A stretch of DNA of 64,000 nt from Deltaproteobacteria bacterium (GCA_016208165.1 JACQYL010000098.1:28697-92696); one strand, 5' to 3'; numbered from the stretch's first letter, positions 1 to 8,586 are shown. Program-made: numbers and translations. The notes: generated by a model from the letters alone, not told the origin.

Positions 1-908
1 CCGTCCTGATGGATACCTGCCTCGTGTGCAAAAGCGTTTGCGCCCACGATCGCTTTGTTCGGCTGCACGATAATGCCCGTAATCATGCTGACCAACCGGC
101 TTGTCGGGTAGATCAATTGCGTATTGATACCGGTTTCGAACGTCAACAGATCGTTACGGGTGCGGATGGCCATAACGGTCTCTTCCAACGAAGTGTTGCC
201 CGCACGTTCCCCAATGCCGTTCATGGTGACTTCGATTTGCCGTGCTCCGCTCCGGACCCCGGCGAGGGTGTTGGCCGTCGCCATTCCGAGATCGTCGTGA
301 CAGTGAACGCTGATAATGGCTTTGTGTATATTCGGCACGTGGGTGCGGACATACGCCACCGTTTCCGCGAATTCATGCGGCATCGAATATCCAACGGTGT
401 CCGGAATATTGATGGTGGCGGCTCCCGCTTCTATGGCCGCTTCAAATATTTTGCACAAAAAATCCCTGTCGGAGCGAGTCGCGTCTTCAGCGGAAAACTC
501 GACGTTCCCGGTAAAAGACTTGGCATATTTGACGGCTTCCACCGCGTCCTTCAACGCCTGTTCTCGGCTGATCTTCAATTTGTATTTCAGGTGGATATCC
601 GACGTGGCGATGAATGTATGAATCCTGGGGTGGGCCGCACCCTTGATGGCGTTCCAGGCCCGATCCAGATCCGGCTTATTGGCTCGCGCCAAGCCCGCCA
701 CCTGACAGACGCCGAGTTTTTGCGCGATCTGCTCGACCGCGGCAAAATCTCCATCCGAGGCTGCCGGGAAACCCGCTTCAATGATATCCACGCCCATCCG
801 CTCGAGCTGGGAAGCCAGTCTCAGCTTTTCCGCGGTATTCATACTGGCGCCGGGTGACTGCTCTCCGTCGCGGAGAGTGGTATCGAAAATGTATACGCGT
901 TCGGACAT
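1..908 (-). CDS. leuA: 2-isopropylmalate synthase, 3' end beyond the window
   Basis: Catalyses acetyl-CoA + 2-oxoisovalerate to 2-isopropylmalate, the first committed step of leucine synthesis. The minus-strand reading starts with [20 protein letters not shown], the HMGL/LeuA N-terminal signature with its metal and substrate residues, and later shows [18 protein letters not shown] and an [13 protein letters not shown] segment. About 302 codons are visible; the C-terminal regulatory domain is cut off by the window edge. The ATG at 908 follows a clear AGAAGGAG ribosome site. It lies downstream of cimA on the same strand (158-base gap with a strong stem-loop), so it is probably co-transcribed with cimA from the attenuated promoter near 2.89 kb. 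Confidence 0.93.
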   Translation of the reverse strand, partial: MSERVYIFDTTLRDGEQSPGASMNTAEKLRLASQLERMGVDIIEAGFPAASDGDFAAVEQIAQKLGVCQVAGLARANKPDLDRAWNAIKGAAHPRIHTFIATSDIHLKYKLKISREQALKDAVEAVKYAKSFTGNVEFSAEDATRSDRDFLCKIFEAAIEAGAATINIPDTVGYSMPHEFAETVAYVRTHVPNIHKAIISVHCHDDLGMATANTLAGVRSGARQIEVTMNGIGERAGNTSLEETVMAIRTRNDLLTFETGINTQLIYPTSRLVSMITGIIVQPNKAIVGANAFAHEAGIHQD

Positions 909-989
909 GATGTGCTCCTTCTATCTCGTCAATAAGTATAGTTTCTTGCTGCAAACGAACGAACATCCGAAAGGAACGGCATCAGTGCC

Positions 990-1025
990 TGCCGCAGGCT
1001 TCTCGTATCGAGTCGCCCTGCGGCA
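990..1025 (-). other. cimA-leuA intergenic stem-loop
   Basis: TGCCGCAGG at 990-998 is the exact reverse complement of CCTGCGGCA at 1017-1025. Inside the loop CTCG/CGAG can pair around a TAT turn. No T-run follows on either strand, so an mRNA processing or stabilising element between the two genes is more likely than a terminator. Confidence 0.5.
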
Positions 1026-1066
1026 GTTCTCCTCCTGCGTACAGTTTCTCTGTCCATGTTGTAGCC

Positions 1067-2644
1067 TCATGTCTGGTTATTTTTGGATTTGCTCAACTTG
1101 TATTGGATGCTGTCTACCAGCGCCTGCCAGCTTGCGTCGATGATGTTGCTCGAGACTCCGATCGTGCTCCAGATGTCCTTGGAATCCCGCGATTCGATGA
1201 GCACCTTGACCCGGGCAGCCGTGCCTTCAGTGCCTTCGATGACCCTTACTTTGTAGTCCACCAGGTACATTTCCTGTAGCTCGGGAAAAAACATGTAGAG
1301 GAGTTTTCTCAATGCATTGTCCAAAGCACTGACCGGCCCGTCGCCTTCCGCGGCGGTGATCTCGTGTTCCTGGCCTACCGAGATTTTAATGGTCGCGTGC
1401 GAAGTAGCTTCCTCGTTTCCGTTCTTTTCAATGGTAACCCTGAAATGTTCGAGGCAAAACGGCTCGATAAACTGGCCGATGGCTTTCTTGACCAGCAACT
1501 CGAACGAGCCTTCCGCCGCATCGAACTGGTATCCCAGATCCTCGAGCTTCTTAACCTCGCGCACGATTTTGGCGCTGTCCATACCGTTTCCACCCAGAGC
1601 GACTCCCATCTCGTTCGCCTTGTAAGCGACGTTGCTTTTCCCGGACAGGTCCGATATGATTACGCGCCGCCGGTTTCCCACTAGAGATGGGTCCAAGTGC
1701 TCGTAGGCGGAAGGGTTCTTCATGACCGCGCTCACATGAACTCCGCCCTTGTGCGCGAACGCGCTTCGTCCGGCATAAGGCCGCTGATTATTGGGCGGTC
1801 GATTGGCCAGGTCGCTCACGTACCTCGAAAGCTCTGTTATCTGGCTCATGCGCTCGGAGGGAATACACGAGTAGTCCATCTTGAGCTGCAAATTCGGTAT
1901 CAGGGTGATCAGATCCGCGTTTCCGCATCGCTCGCCGTATCCATTCAGTGTTCCGTGGACCATCGAGACGCCTTCCCTAACCGCGGCAATACTGTTGGCA
2001 ACGGCCAGGCCGCAATCGTTATGGGCGTGGATTCCCAGCGGAGTCTGCATTCCGGACCGGACGTCTCGCACGATTTCGGAGATCTGGTGGGGCAAGCCGC
2101 CCCCGTTCGTATCGCAGAGAACGATCACGTCCGCCCCGGCTTGGACCGCGGCTTCGAGGGTTCTCATGGCATAATCGGGATTTCGTCGGTATCCGTCGAA
2201 AAAATGCTCCGCATCGTATATGACCTCTCGCCCATGCTCCTTGAAGAAGCTTACCGTATCCGAAATCATGGAACAGTTTTCATTCAGATCGATTTCGAGA
2301 ACCTCGAGCACATGCAGGTCCCAACTCTTGCCGAAAATGGCGACCGCGGACGTTTCGGAAGTGATCAGGGATTGAATGTTATCGTCGTCTTCAACCCGAG
2401 TGCGAGGCCTTCTAGTGCTGCCGAAGGCCGTAAGCTTGGCGCGCTCTAAAGGGATGGATTTTGCCATCTGGAAGAATCGATGGTCCTTCGGATTGGACCC
2501 CGGCCATCCGCCTTCAATGTAATGGAATCCCATCTCGTCCAGACGTCGGACGATTCGGACCTTGTCCTCCGCCGAAAAATTGACCATTTCCCCTTGCGTC
2601 CCGTCACGCAACGTCGTGTCGTAGATGGTGATGCTCGTGCTCAT
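1067..2644 (-). CDS. cimA: (R)-citramalate synthase
   Basis: 525 residues. Condenses pyruvate and acetyl-CoA to citramalate, opening the threonine-independent route to isoleucine. The N-terminal half is a HMGL-like TIM barrel (TTLRDGTQGE near residue 10, IHAHNDCGLAVANS near 205), and the C-terminal part is a LeuA-type allosteric domain. WPGSNPKDHRFF and GGVHVSAVMKN are typical of the long CimA branch rather than LeuA. The ATG at 2644 has a GGAG site 7 bases upstream. It is preceded by a leader peptide and terminator hairpin and followed by leuA. Confidence for CimA over LeuA is high because a separate, better LeuA follows directly. Confidence 0.93.
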   Translation of the reverse strand: MSTSITIYDTTLRDGTQGEMVNFSAEDKVRIVRRLDEMGFHYIEGGWPGSNPKDHRFFQMAKSIPLERAKLTAFGSTRRPRTRVEDDDNIQSLITSETSAVAIFGKSWDLHVLEVLEIDLNENCSMISDTVSFFKEHGREVIYDAEHFFDGYRRNPDYAMRTLEAAVQAGADVIVLCDTNGGGLPHQISEIVRDVRSGMQTPLGIHAHNDCGLAVANSIAAVREGVSMVHGTLNGYGERCGNADLITLIPNLQLKMDYSCIPSERMSQITELSRYVSDLANRPPNNQRPYAGRSAFAHKGGVHVSAVMKNPSAYEHLDPSLVGNRRRVIISDLSGKSNVAYKANEMGVALGGNGMDSAKIVREVKKLEDLGYQFDAAEGSFELLVKKAIGQFIEPFCLEHFRVTIEKNGNEEATSHATIKISVGQEHEITAAEGDGPVSALDNALRKLLYMFFPELQEMYLVDYKVRVIEGTEGTAARVKVLIESRDSKDIWSTIGVSSNIIDASWQALVDSIQYKLSKSKNNQT

Positions 2645-2655
2645 GCTTACTCTCC

Positions 2656-2694
2656 AAAAAAAAATCCGTTATCAGGAGCCTGATAACGGATTTT
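2656..2694 (-). terminator. Attenuator terminator upstream of cimA
   Basis: Bases 2661-2676 and 2679-2694 form a perfect 16-bp inverted repeat (AAAATCCGTTATCAGG arm). On the minus-strand transcript the stem is followed by an uninterrupted U tract (nine U counting the paired end) only 12 bases before the cimA start. A Rho-independent terminator placed before its own gene, after a short ORF rich in Ile/Val/Leu codons, is the layout of a transcription attenuator. Confidence 0.9.
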
Positions 2695-2735
2695 GTTCTT
2701 GAGCTTCTTGAACCAATCTACATTACCAGGCTCCT
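2674..2735 (-). promoter_or_regulatory. Antiterminator pairing segments of the cimA attenuator
   Basis: On the minus-strand RNA, AGGAGCCTGGTAA (2735-2723), the last codons of the leader peptide, can pair over 13 positions (12 Watson-Crick, one G-U) with TTATCAGGCTCCT (2686-2674), the apex of the terminator. The first segment lies directly before the leader stop codon. A ribosome that finishes the leader would therefore mask it and let the terminator form, while one stalled on the Ile/Val/Leu codons would leave it free to pair. Confidence 0.75.
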
Positions 2736-2831
2736 CTGTGTGTTCCGCAGAACAACCAGCAGCAGTAGGCATACTACTACGCCTACTACGGGAATAATGC
2801 CGATAATGTTGATGTTGGTTCGAGCGTTCAT
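2718..2831 (-). CDS. Branched-chain amino-acid leader peptide
   Basis: A 37-codon ORF from ATG (2831) to TAG (2718-2720). Nineteen of 37 residues are Ile, Val or Leu, including IIGIIPVVGVVVC followed by LLLLVVL, encoded by runs such as GTA GTA GGC GTA GTA GTA and CTA CTG CTG CTG. It sits between a promoter-like sequence and the terminator in front of cimA and has no other plausible product. By analogy with ilv/leu leader peptides of enteric bacteria its translation senses charged tRNA-Ile/Val/Leu. The ribosome site is weak. Confidence 0.85.
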   Translation of the reverse strand: MNARTNINIIGIIPVVGVVVCLLLLVVLRNTQRSLVM

Positions 2832-2865
2832 GCTATACTCAATACGTTTCTTAGGAATTTACGCA

Positions 2866-2894
2866 AGGGTAGTTCTTCCCGGACTTGAAGTCAA
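2866..2894 (-). promoter_or_regulatory. Candidate promoter of the cimA leader
   Basis: Minus-strand TTGACT (2894-2889), a 17-base spacer, then TACCCT (2871-2866). The -35 box is good and the -10 is poor. It lies about 35 bases before the leader peptide start, which fits an attenuator leader of normal length. Confidence 0.4.
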
Positions 2895-2949
2895 GCTTTT
2901 TTTTCGACCTCTCCGGTACGGGGGCCGATCGTGCTTCAATAAAGGTGCA

Positions 2950-4278
2950 TCAGTTCGCGGTGGTGATCTTCTTTTTCCTGTTCGATCTGCGGCGGCTCCG
3001 ATGTCCGCTCCGCCTTTTGGGAGGTCCGACGGCGCTACTTTCCATCTCGTTTCTCAAGTCGAGCAGCGGCTCTTCGCTCAAGCCCAGGGCATGCCGGAGG
3101 ACCCACGCTAGATCAAACGCCTCATCGAGGGCCATGCTCTTGAACAACTTCAACCAGCCCTTCCGAAGCCCCGGCTTCTCCGTCTCCGCAGACAAAACGT
3201 ATTGGCCTGCAACAATTCGCTTGACCTGATTCCTGACGGCCTTTGGGATGTTCAGGCGAACCCCGGGAACATTGAGCAAATCATGTACGGCTCCGGAACA
3301 ATCAGCCGTTGGAGCGAGATGTTCCAGTTCCTTCCTCAGGGGCCAGTAAAATACGCCGGCCCATAAAACGGCGTCCGTCAGTTCCCTGTTCCGCGCTCCT
3401 CTGCATACATCCATCGCTCCCAGAGTACGCCAAAAAACATCCGGCAAGCGCCCCTCGCCATCCCGTACCACCGAAAGCTCGGGCAGTATATGGGCCAAAA
3501 CCCCGGTTTCATCGAGGTACCTGTAGCCCTTTTCAATGCCGGACTTGCGCATCAGGCGCAACAAATCCTCCTGAATCCGGGAAGCCGGGCACAGGAGAAT
3601 CTTGTTCGCATGGGCCTTCATCGCATCCCAAGTGGTTTCCTCGATTTGGAAATCCAGATTTGCACCAAATCGAATTCCTCGCAGGATGCGAATGGGGTCT
3701 TCCTGAAATCGGATATCCGGATTCCCGATGCACCGAATCACCCGCTTGCGAATATCCTCCATCCCGCCGACGTAGTCGATGATCGTAAAATCCGACACGT
3801 CATAGTAAAGAGCGTTGATGGTGAAGTCCCGTCGAAGAGCGTCTGCCTCGGGTGTCCCGAACGTATTGTCCCGGCAGAGCATCATGCTGTCGCCCACGGT
3901 CTCTTTGAACTCGGACTCACGGCGAAATGTGGATACCTCTACCGTCTTGCCCCCCTTGAACACAACGTGGACGATTCGGAACCGTTTTCCCACCAGCCAC
4001 GAGTTGGCGAACAGCTTTTTCAACCGTCCGGGGCGGGCGTCCGTGGCTACATCGAAATCTTTGGGTTTGTTTCCCACCATGAGATCCCGTACTCCGCCTC
4101 CGCAGAGATAGGCGAGATGACCCTGTGTCTTAAGGCGATACAGGACCTTAAGTACCTCATTATCCATCATTTTTCTGGATATGGGATGTCTATCCCGGGG
4201 AATGACAAGGGGAATCGATCCGTGCGACGATTCTCGACAAATCTCAGTTTCCAGTTTTTCCGCTTGCATTTCGCTCAT
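2950..4278 (-). CDS. pcnB: Poly(A) polymerase / CCA-adding family nucleotidyltransferase
   Basis: 442 residues, close to the length of E. coli PcnB. Residues 58-80 carry LCGGGVRDLMVGNKPKDFDV, the class II nucleotidyltransferase head with the metal-binding Asp-x-Asp. RRDFTINALYYD and the RILRGIRFGANLDFQIE helix are typical of the family. The C-terminus ends in an Arg/Lys-rich tail (RSGHRSRRRSNRKKK), as in PcnB, which points to RNA 3' polyadenylation rather than tRNA CCA repair, although the two activities cannot be separated by sequence alone. It is divergent from the ArsR gene and convergent with nothing; its 3' end approaches the cimA promoter. Confidence 0.88.
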   Translation of the reverse strand: MSEMQAEKLETEICRESSHGSIPLVIPRDRHPISRKMMDNEVLKVLYRLKTQGHLAYLCGGGVRDLMVGNKPKDFDVATDARPGRLKKLFANSWLVGKRFRIVHVVFKGGKTVEVSTFRRESEFKETVGDSMMLCRDNTFGTPEADALRRDFTINALYYDVSDFTIIDYVGGMEDIRKRVIRCIGNPDIRFQEDPIRILRGIRFGANLDFQIEETTWDAMKAHANKILLCPASRIQEDLLRLMRKSGIEKGYRYLDETGVLAHILPELSVVRDGEGRLPDVFWRTLGAMDVCRGARNRELTDAVLWAGVFYWPLRKELEHLAPTADCSGAVHDLLNVPGVRLNIPKAVRNQVKRIVAGQYVLSAETEKPGLRKGWLKLFKSMALDEAFDLAWVLRHALGLSEEPLLDLRNEMESSAVGPPKRRSGHRSRRRSNRKKKITTAN

Positions 4279-4404
4279 AACCGTTGTTTTTCTGTAGCTA
4301 ACTTACTATTTCTTCAGCACTTTCGTCAAGCCACAAGATCGTGCCGGAGTGGAGTCGGCTTCAGAATCGCTAATTTGGCCTCGGGCAAGGCTCAATATCT
4401 TGTA

Positions 4405-4434
4405 TTGACAGATTCATTTTAGTAATGTTCAAAT
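4405..4434 (+). promoter_or_regulatory. Candidate promoter of the arsR-type gene
   Basis: TTGACA (4405-4410), an 18-base spacer and TCAAAT (4429-4434). A short inverted repeat CATT-N5-AATG (4415-4427) lies in the spacer and could be an operator. It is 20 bases before the TTG start. Confidence 0.35.
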
Positions 4435-4453
4435 TGATTAACTTCATACTTAA

Positions 4454-4942
4454 TTGGATTTATCCGTGAACCTAGTTACATCATTAAAAGCGTTGGCGGA
4501 CGATAAGCGACTGAAGATCTTAAGAATGCTCCTGACCGGCGATCTGTGCGTAGGCGCTTTGGCCAAACATCTGGGAATTTCAAAGCCGGCCGTTTCTCAG
4601 CATCTACGGATATTGCGAAAGACGGGATTGGTCAAAGGGGAAAAACGCGGTTACTGGACCCATTACATAGTGGATAGACAGGCCTTAACCCGGATTGCGG
4701 CGGAACTGAACGAGATGTCCGCGAGAATCCAACCTTTCCAAACCATTTGCCTGCGGACTAGCGAAACGCCGGCAAAGGAACCGAAAGCGGAAGAGGCCGA
4801 CCTGTGTCAAAATTGTTGTCGGGAGCCCCATAACTTCGAGGACCAGCCCAAAAACCGCAGCCCTGAACAGATCGGCGGATGTCACGACGAAACAAAATCG
4901 GAACCCTGCACACAAATGGATTCCGCTCCTGAACAGGAGTAA
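4454..4942 (+). CDS. ArsR-family winged-helix regulator with a Cys-rich tail
   Basis: 162 residues. Residues 5-75 form an ArsR/SmtB DNA-binding domain (LKALADDKRLKILRMLL, then GISKPAVSQHLRILRKTGLV as the recognition helix). The usual ELCVCDL metal-binding motif reads GDLCVGAL, with one Cys. After residue 95 an unusual charged tail carries CQNCC and later GGCHDE and one more Cys, a possible added metal or thiol sensor. The TTG start at 4454 is weak; a GTG at 4466 is an alternative. No metal-resistance gene follows directly, so the target is unclear. Confidence 0.8.
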   Translation: MDLSVNLVTSLKALADDKRLKILRMLLTGDLCVGALAKHLGISKPAVSQHLRILRKTGLVKGEKRGYWTHYIVDRQALTRIAAELNEMSARIQPFQTICLRTSETPAKEPKAEEADLCQNCCREPHNFEDQPKNRSPEQIGGCHDETKSEPCTQMDSAPEQE

Positions 4943-5186
4943 TCGACAATCGGCATAACGGTCCCGGTGCGACCGAGGAAGGTCATTGGGACTCATGCCG
5001 TCGCTACGCCCATGGGCGCCAATCAGATTCCGGAAATCTTGCTCATGCAGGGACTATTTTGTCGTGACGTTGATTCCGGGCCTCACTCCGGCGTCCAACC
5101 CGGCTGCAGGGTTTATCGCAGGGATGGCAATCGCCCGGCTTCTAAGGCGGCAAAAACTTTCGGTATAGGTTTTGGGGAATTGTTGT
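4943..5186 (+). other. Intergenic region with a doubtful small ORF
   Basis: A 60-codon reading (4986-5168) has a hydrophobic C-terminal half (PGLTPASNPAAGFIAGMAIA) ending in Arg/Lys residues. It lacks a good ribosome site and I do not recognise it. It may be a remnant of a membrane protein gene once controlled by the upstream regulator. Confidence 0.2.
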
Positions 5187-6179
5187 ATGGAGAAACACCA
5201 CGAAATGACTGAAGCCCTGGTTGTTGAAAATATTGCCAAACGATTCGAAACCGTGGAAGCGGTCGCGGGGATCTCCTTCAGCGTCCAACAGGGCGAACTC
5301 TTCGGCTTTCTCGGCCCCAACGGCGCTGGCAAAACCACGACCATCAGCATACTCACCGGTTTGGCGCGACCGGATTCGGGGAAATTTCGGATTTGCGGCA
5401 TCGACTGCACGTCCAATCCCAGGAAGGCCCAGCACCTCATCGGAGTGGTTCCGGACGAAAGCAACCTCTACCCGGAGCTCACCGGTTTCGACAATCTCTG
5501 TTTCTGCGCGGCGCTTTACGGAATGGGCAAAGCCGAGCGACAAACCCGGGCCCGGGAGCTTCTGGACGCATTCGGTTTGACCAAAGCAGCGGACCGAAAA
5601 TTCGGCGGCTATTCCAAGGGCATGAAACGGAAACTCACCATCGCCGCGGGTATCATTCATAAACCCGAAGTTTTGTTTCTGGACGAACCTACCACGGGTA
5701 TAGACGTATCCGGCGCTCGACACCTGCGGCAACTCATCGCCGACCTCCACAAGGCCGGGACCACCATTTTCCTGACCAGCCACTACATCGAAGAGGCGGA
5801 GCGGCTCTGCGACCGCATCGCCTTCATCGTGTCCGGCCGCATCGTGCGAATCGACACGGTCGAGAATCTGCTCCAGCCGTTCCAGGAAAAACATATCGTG
5901 CAAATCTCATGCGCCAACCGCTCAGGCGGTTTACACATCCGGCTTTCCGAATCATTTCCCGGCCTTGATTTTACGATCACAGAGCATGATGTGATTCGGG
6001 TGGAAGCCGGGCAGCCCATTCGTGTGGGACCATTGATTCGCTTTCTGGAAGATCATGGGGCCGAGGTCTCCGAAGCCCGCAGGATGCGGCCGACCCTCGA
6101 GGACATCTTCGTAAGAATCACCGGGATCGAGACGGACGACATGCATAGAGAAAAAGAAAAAGTGGGAGGGGGGCAATGA
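5187..6179 (+). CDS. ABC transporter ATP-binding protein (ABC-2 exporter type)
   Basis: 330 residues. Walker A GPNGAGKTT at 43-51, signature YSKGMKRKLTIA, Walker B VLFLDEPTTGID and the H-loop TSHYIEEAE belong to the CcmA/NodI/DrrA class of exporters. After the nucleotide-binding domain comes a C-terminal segment of about 100 residues ending RMRPTLEDIFVRITG. The ATG at 5187 is preferred over the upstream in-frame TTG at 5172 because GGGGAAT lies just ahead of it. It overlaps the permease gene by 4 bases (ATGA), so the two are translationally coupled. The substrate is unknown. Confidence 0.88.
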   Translation: MEKHHEMTEALVVENIAKRFETVEAVAGISFSVQQGELFGFLGPNGAGKTTTISILTGLARPDSGKFRICGIDCTSNPRKAQHLIGVVPDESNLYPELTGFDNLCFCAALYGMGKAERQTRARELLDAFGLTKAADRKFGGYSKGMKRKLTIAAGIIHKPEVLFLDEPTTGIDVSGARHLRQLIADLHKAGTTIFLTSHYIEEAERLCDRIAFIVSGRIVRIDTVENLLQPFQEKHIVQISCANRSGGLHIRLSESFPGLDFTITEHDVIRVEAGQPIRVGPLIRFLEDHGAEVSEARRMRPTLEDIFVRITGIETDDMHREKEKVGGGQ

Positions 6180-6913
6180 AGCTCTGGATCGCTTTTTGGA
6201 ATATTCTGGTCAAGGACATGCGCACCTATTACCTGAAGCCTCCGAACGTCAGCTGGGGCCTGATCTTCCCGCTGGCATGGACGGGAATGTTTTTTATCAA
6301 GTCGGGAAGCGGCCTGGGGAGTATACCGTCATTGCTTCCTGGAGTGGTGTCGATCTCCATTCTGTTCGGCGCCACATCGATGCTGGCTGTCACGGTGACC
6401 TTCGAGAAAAAGAATCGGTCCTTCGAGCGACTCCTGTTGGCCCCCATTCCACTGGAACTGCTGATGCTGGCCAAGACCGGCGGCGCCATCCTGTTTGGCG
6501 TGGCCAACGCCTTCGTTCCGATCGTCATGGCTGCATTTGTCACCGATTTGTCTCGGCTGGCATGGGGAGCGTTCGTTCCGGCGGTTTTCCTGATCGCTGT
6601 ATCTTCGACCTTTCTGGGCCTGTTCATCGCCGTGGCGGTGAGTGAAGTGTTCGAAGCCCAAACCTTCTCCAACTTTTTTCGTTTCCCTATGATTTTTCTT
6701 TGCGGGCTTTTTTTCCCCTTAGAAAAGCTGCCGATATTTTTGAAGCCCATCTCCTATGTGCTTCCCTTGACGTATGGGGCCGACGTGCTCCATGGGGCCG
6801 TTCATGGCGGACACGCCATGCCCTTTTCCCTCGACCTGGCCATCCTCGCAGCATTCTGCATTGGTCTATTTGGGGTAAGCCTCCGCAATATCAGGGGGCG
6901 CTGGATTGCCTGA
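6176..6913 (+). CDS. ABC-2 type permease
   Basis: 245 residues with about six hydrophobic segments and the ABC-2 pattern near the middle (ETFEKKNRSFERLL-like cytoplasmic loop at residues 82-95, then LELLMLAKTGGAILFG). FRFPMIFLCGLFFPLEKLPIFL is the typical conserved loop before the last helices. It is the membrane half of the transporter formed with the preceding ATPase. The stop codon overlaps the start of the sigma factor gene. Confidence 0.85.
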   Translation: MKLWIAFWNILVKDMRTYYLKPPNVSWGLIFPLAWTGMFFIKSGSGLGSIPSLLPGVVSISILFGATSMLAVTVTFEKKNRSFERLLLAPIPLELLMLAKTGGAILFGVANAFVPIVMAAFVTDLSRLAWGAFVPAVFLIAVSSTFLGLFIAVAVSEVFEAQTFSNFFRFPMIFLCGLFFPLEKLPIFLKPISYVLPLTYGADVLHGAVHGGHAMPFSLDLAILAAFCIGLFGVSLRNIRGRWIA

Positions 6914-7463
6914 TCCCGCGGCCCGTGACGAATTTTTGATGCAGGCCGCGGGAAAAGGCGATCTTGAAGCTTTCGGGGAGATCGTCCAACGGCATCATTC
7001 CTGGGCCTGGAGGATCGCGTATCGCTTCCTCGGGGATGAACCGGAAGCCGCGGACATCGTCCAGGAAGCGTTTCTCCGGCTCCTGGACGCATCGAGGCGT
7101 TATCGACCTACTGCAAAATTCAGAACCTATTTCTATCGGATCATCACCCGTCTTTGCCTGGACCGTACGAAAAAGAAACAGCCATTGTACCTCGAAACGA
7201 TTCCTGACGCTCCCGATCCTCGCCCCGACGCGGCGGACGCGATGGTTTTGCAAGAAGCGGCCGTCGCCGTGCGCGCCGCGCTCGACGTCCTGCCTCCCAA
7301 CCAACGTATGGCCATCGTGCTTCGCTATTATGAAGAGCTGAACTACGAAGATATCGCTTCGGCCCTCGAGACGACACCCAAAGCCGTGGAACGCCTTTTG
7401 GCGCATGGCCGGGAGCGCCTCCGAGCTATTCTCGGCGGCCGGGATGAATTTTTTTGTTCCTGA
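6906..7463 (+). CDS. ECF RNA polymerase sigma factor
   Basis: 185 residues. Region 2 reads DIVQEAFLRLLDASRRYRPT, followed by FRTYFYRIITRLCLDRTKK. Region 4 (LNYEDIASALETTPKAVERL) is a helix-turn-helix for -35 recognition. The TTG start at 6906 overlaps the permease stop and has a GGGGG-rich site; an ATG at 6939 would remove only the N-terminal tip. It is followed by a zinc-binding anti-sigma factor and a periplasmic metal-sensor-like protein, so it probably controls the efflux operon that follows. Confidence 0.88.
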   Translation: MPDPAARDEFLMQAAGKGDLEAFGEIVQRHHSWAWRIAYRFLGDEPEAADIVQEAFLRLLDASRRYRPTAKFRTYFYRIITRLCLDRTKKKQPLYLETIPDAPDPRPDAADAMVLQEAAVAVRAALDVLPPNQRMAIVLRYYEELNYEDIASALETTPKAVERLLAHGRERLRAILGGRDEFFCS

Positions 7464-7514
7464 GCGGGGGGTTTTCGGCCGTCGTTCGTTTAATCTCCAT
7501 GAGAGGTGAATAGA

Positions 7515-8027
7515 ATGCTGTCGTGTTTCGGATACCGAAAACGTCTGGGGGCTTACCTGGATGATGAGCTGAAATCGAGACGGCGCAGGGCGGTGTCGGC
7601 TCATTTGGCGAAGTGCCCGGCTTGCCGCGCCGCCTTGGCGGAGATGCGCGGATTGGAATCAGCCTTGCTTTCCCTCGACGCTCCCGCGCCGCCTTCCAAT
7701 CTCACATCGAGGATAATGGCCGAAGCGAGCTCACGTTATCGACGCGCCGATGTTCGTCCGGAAATTGATCGTCCCCGATACAAACCATCTCTGCCTTGGA
7801 CATGGGCGTTCAGAGCCGCAACGGTTGCGGCGCTCATCGTCGGGCTGGCCACGGGGGCGTTTCTGGGGTGGGATGTCGGGCGAGAGGATCGCGTCTTTTT
7901 CGCGGATCCCTCGAAGGCCCAAACCACTCGGATGCAACGAGACGTCTATGGCCTTGACGCCTTCAGCGGGACACCCGACGGCTCGATCGAGGCCGCGACG
8001 CTTGCCCTGTTACAGGATGCCAAATGA
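7515..8027 (+). CDS. Membrane-anchored anti-sigma factor (ZAS type)
   Basis: 170 residues. Residues 30-45 carry HLAKCPACRAAL, the H-x3-C-x2-C zinc motif of anti-sigma factors, preceded by YLDDELKSRRRRAVSAH. One membrane segment lies near residues 100-120 (AATVAALIVGLATGAFLGW), leaving a short periplasmic tail. The ATG at 7515 has GAGAGG at a suitable distance; an in-frame GTG at 7506 is less likely. It should hold the preceding ECF factor inactive until a periplasmic signal arrives. It overlaps the next gene by 4 bases. Confidence 0.85.
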   Translation: MLSCFGYRKRLGAYLDDELKSRRRRAVSAHLAKCPACRAALAEMRGLESALLSLDAPAPPSNLTSRIMAEASSRYRRADVRPEIDRPRYKPSLPWTWAFRAATVAALIVGLATGAFLGWDVGREDRVFFADPSKAQTTRMQRDVYGLDAFSGTPDGSIEAATLALLQDAK

Positions 8028-8584
8028 GGGGAGCCATGTTCAGTAAAATACGTGGAGCGATTCTGGCGCTGTCGATCGGTCTCAATCTCGCTTTTGTCGG
8101 TACCTGGTCGATTCAAGCCTTTCCCGGCTGGATGACGCCGCTGATCGGAGTCCGCGAGCGGATCGAGGGAACGGTCGCGCAATCCTCCCTCCACCGGGAG
8201 TTGGGCGTCACCCCCGAGCAGTGGGAGCACATCGAGCCTCTGATCCTCCAGTTTCGCAAGACGGCGGAAAACCATGGAAAGGAGATCAGGCGCCTTCGAA
8301 GAGAGCTCCTGGATCTTCTGGCGGCGGCGCCCGTGGATGAAAAGGCCATCAGAACGAAACAAGACGAAATCCTCGCCGGGCAAGGCCGCATGCAAAATCT
8401 TGTCGTGGATCATTTACTCAAGGAAAAGGAGATTCTGTCTCCCAATCAATCCATAAAACTGATTCAAGCACTCTGCGAGCAGTGCCGCTACGACGGGGAC
8501 ATGCTCACCGGGAGTGGTTTGGGGCGAGCGCCGGACAAACAACATGTTCTCGATGGATCGATGGACAAAGAAAAGATGGAATAA
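8024..8584 (+). CDS. Periplasmic metal-sensor/Spy-like protein
   Basis: 186 residues. An N-terminal anchor or signal (FSKIRGAILALSIGLNLAFV) is followed by a helical periplasmic domain with the layout of the heavy-metal-sensor (CnrX/ZraP/Spy) group: LGVTPEQWEHIEPL, then long amphipathic helices and DEIRLKQ-like charged stretches. The C-terminal part has ALCEQCRYDG, a CxxC near the end that could bind metal. The position between anti-sigma factor and efflux genes resembles cnrYXH logic. The ATG at 8036 is an alternative start with a closer AGGGG site. Confidence 0.7.
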   Translation: MRGAMFSKIRGAILALSIGLNLAFVGTWSIQAFPGWMTPLIGVRERIEGTVAQSSLHRELGVTPEQWEHIEPLILQFRKTAENHGKEIRRLRRELLDLLAAAPVDEKAIRTKQDEILAGQGRMQNLVVDHLLKEKEILSPNQSIKLIQALCEQCRYDGDMLTGSGLGRAPDKQHVLDGSMDKEKME

Positions 8585-8586
8585 GG

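Noticed and set aside
9..857. 282-codon plus-strand ORF at the left edge
   Set aside because: Antisense to leuA, whose minus-strand translation shows the conserved family motifs.
2645..2831. T-box riboswitch upstream of cimA
   Set aside because: No T-box sequence or specifier loop; the short Ile/Val/Leu ORF and overlapping hairpins explain the region as a translation-coupled attenuator.
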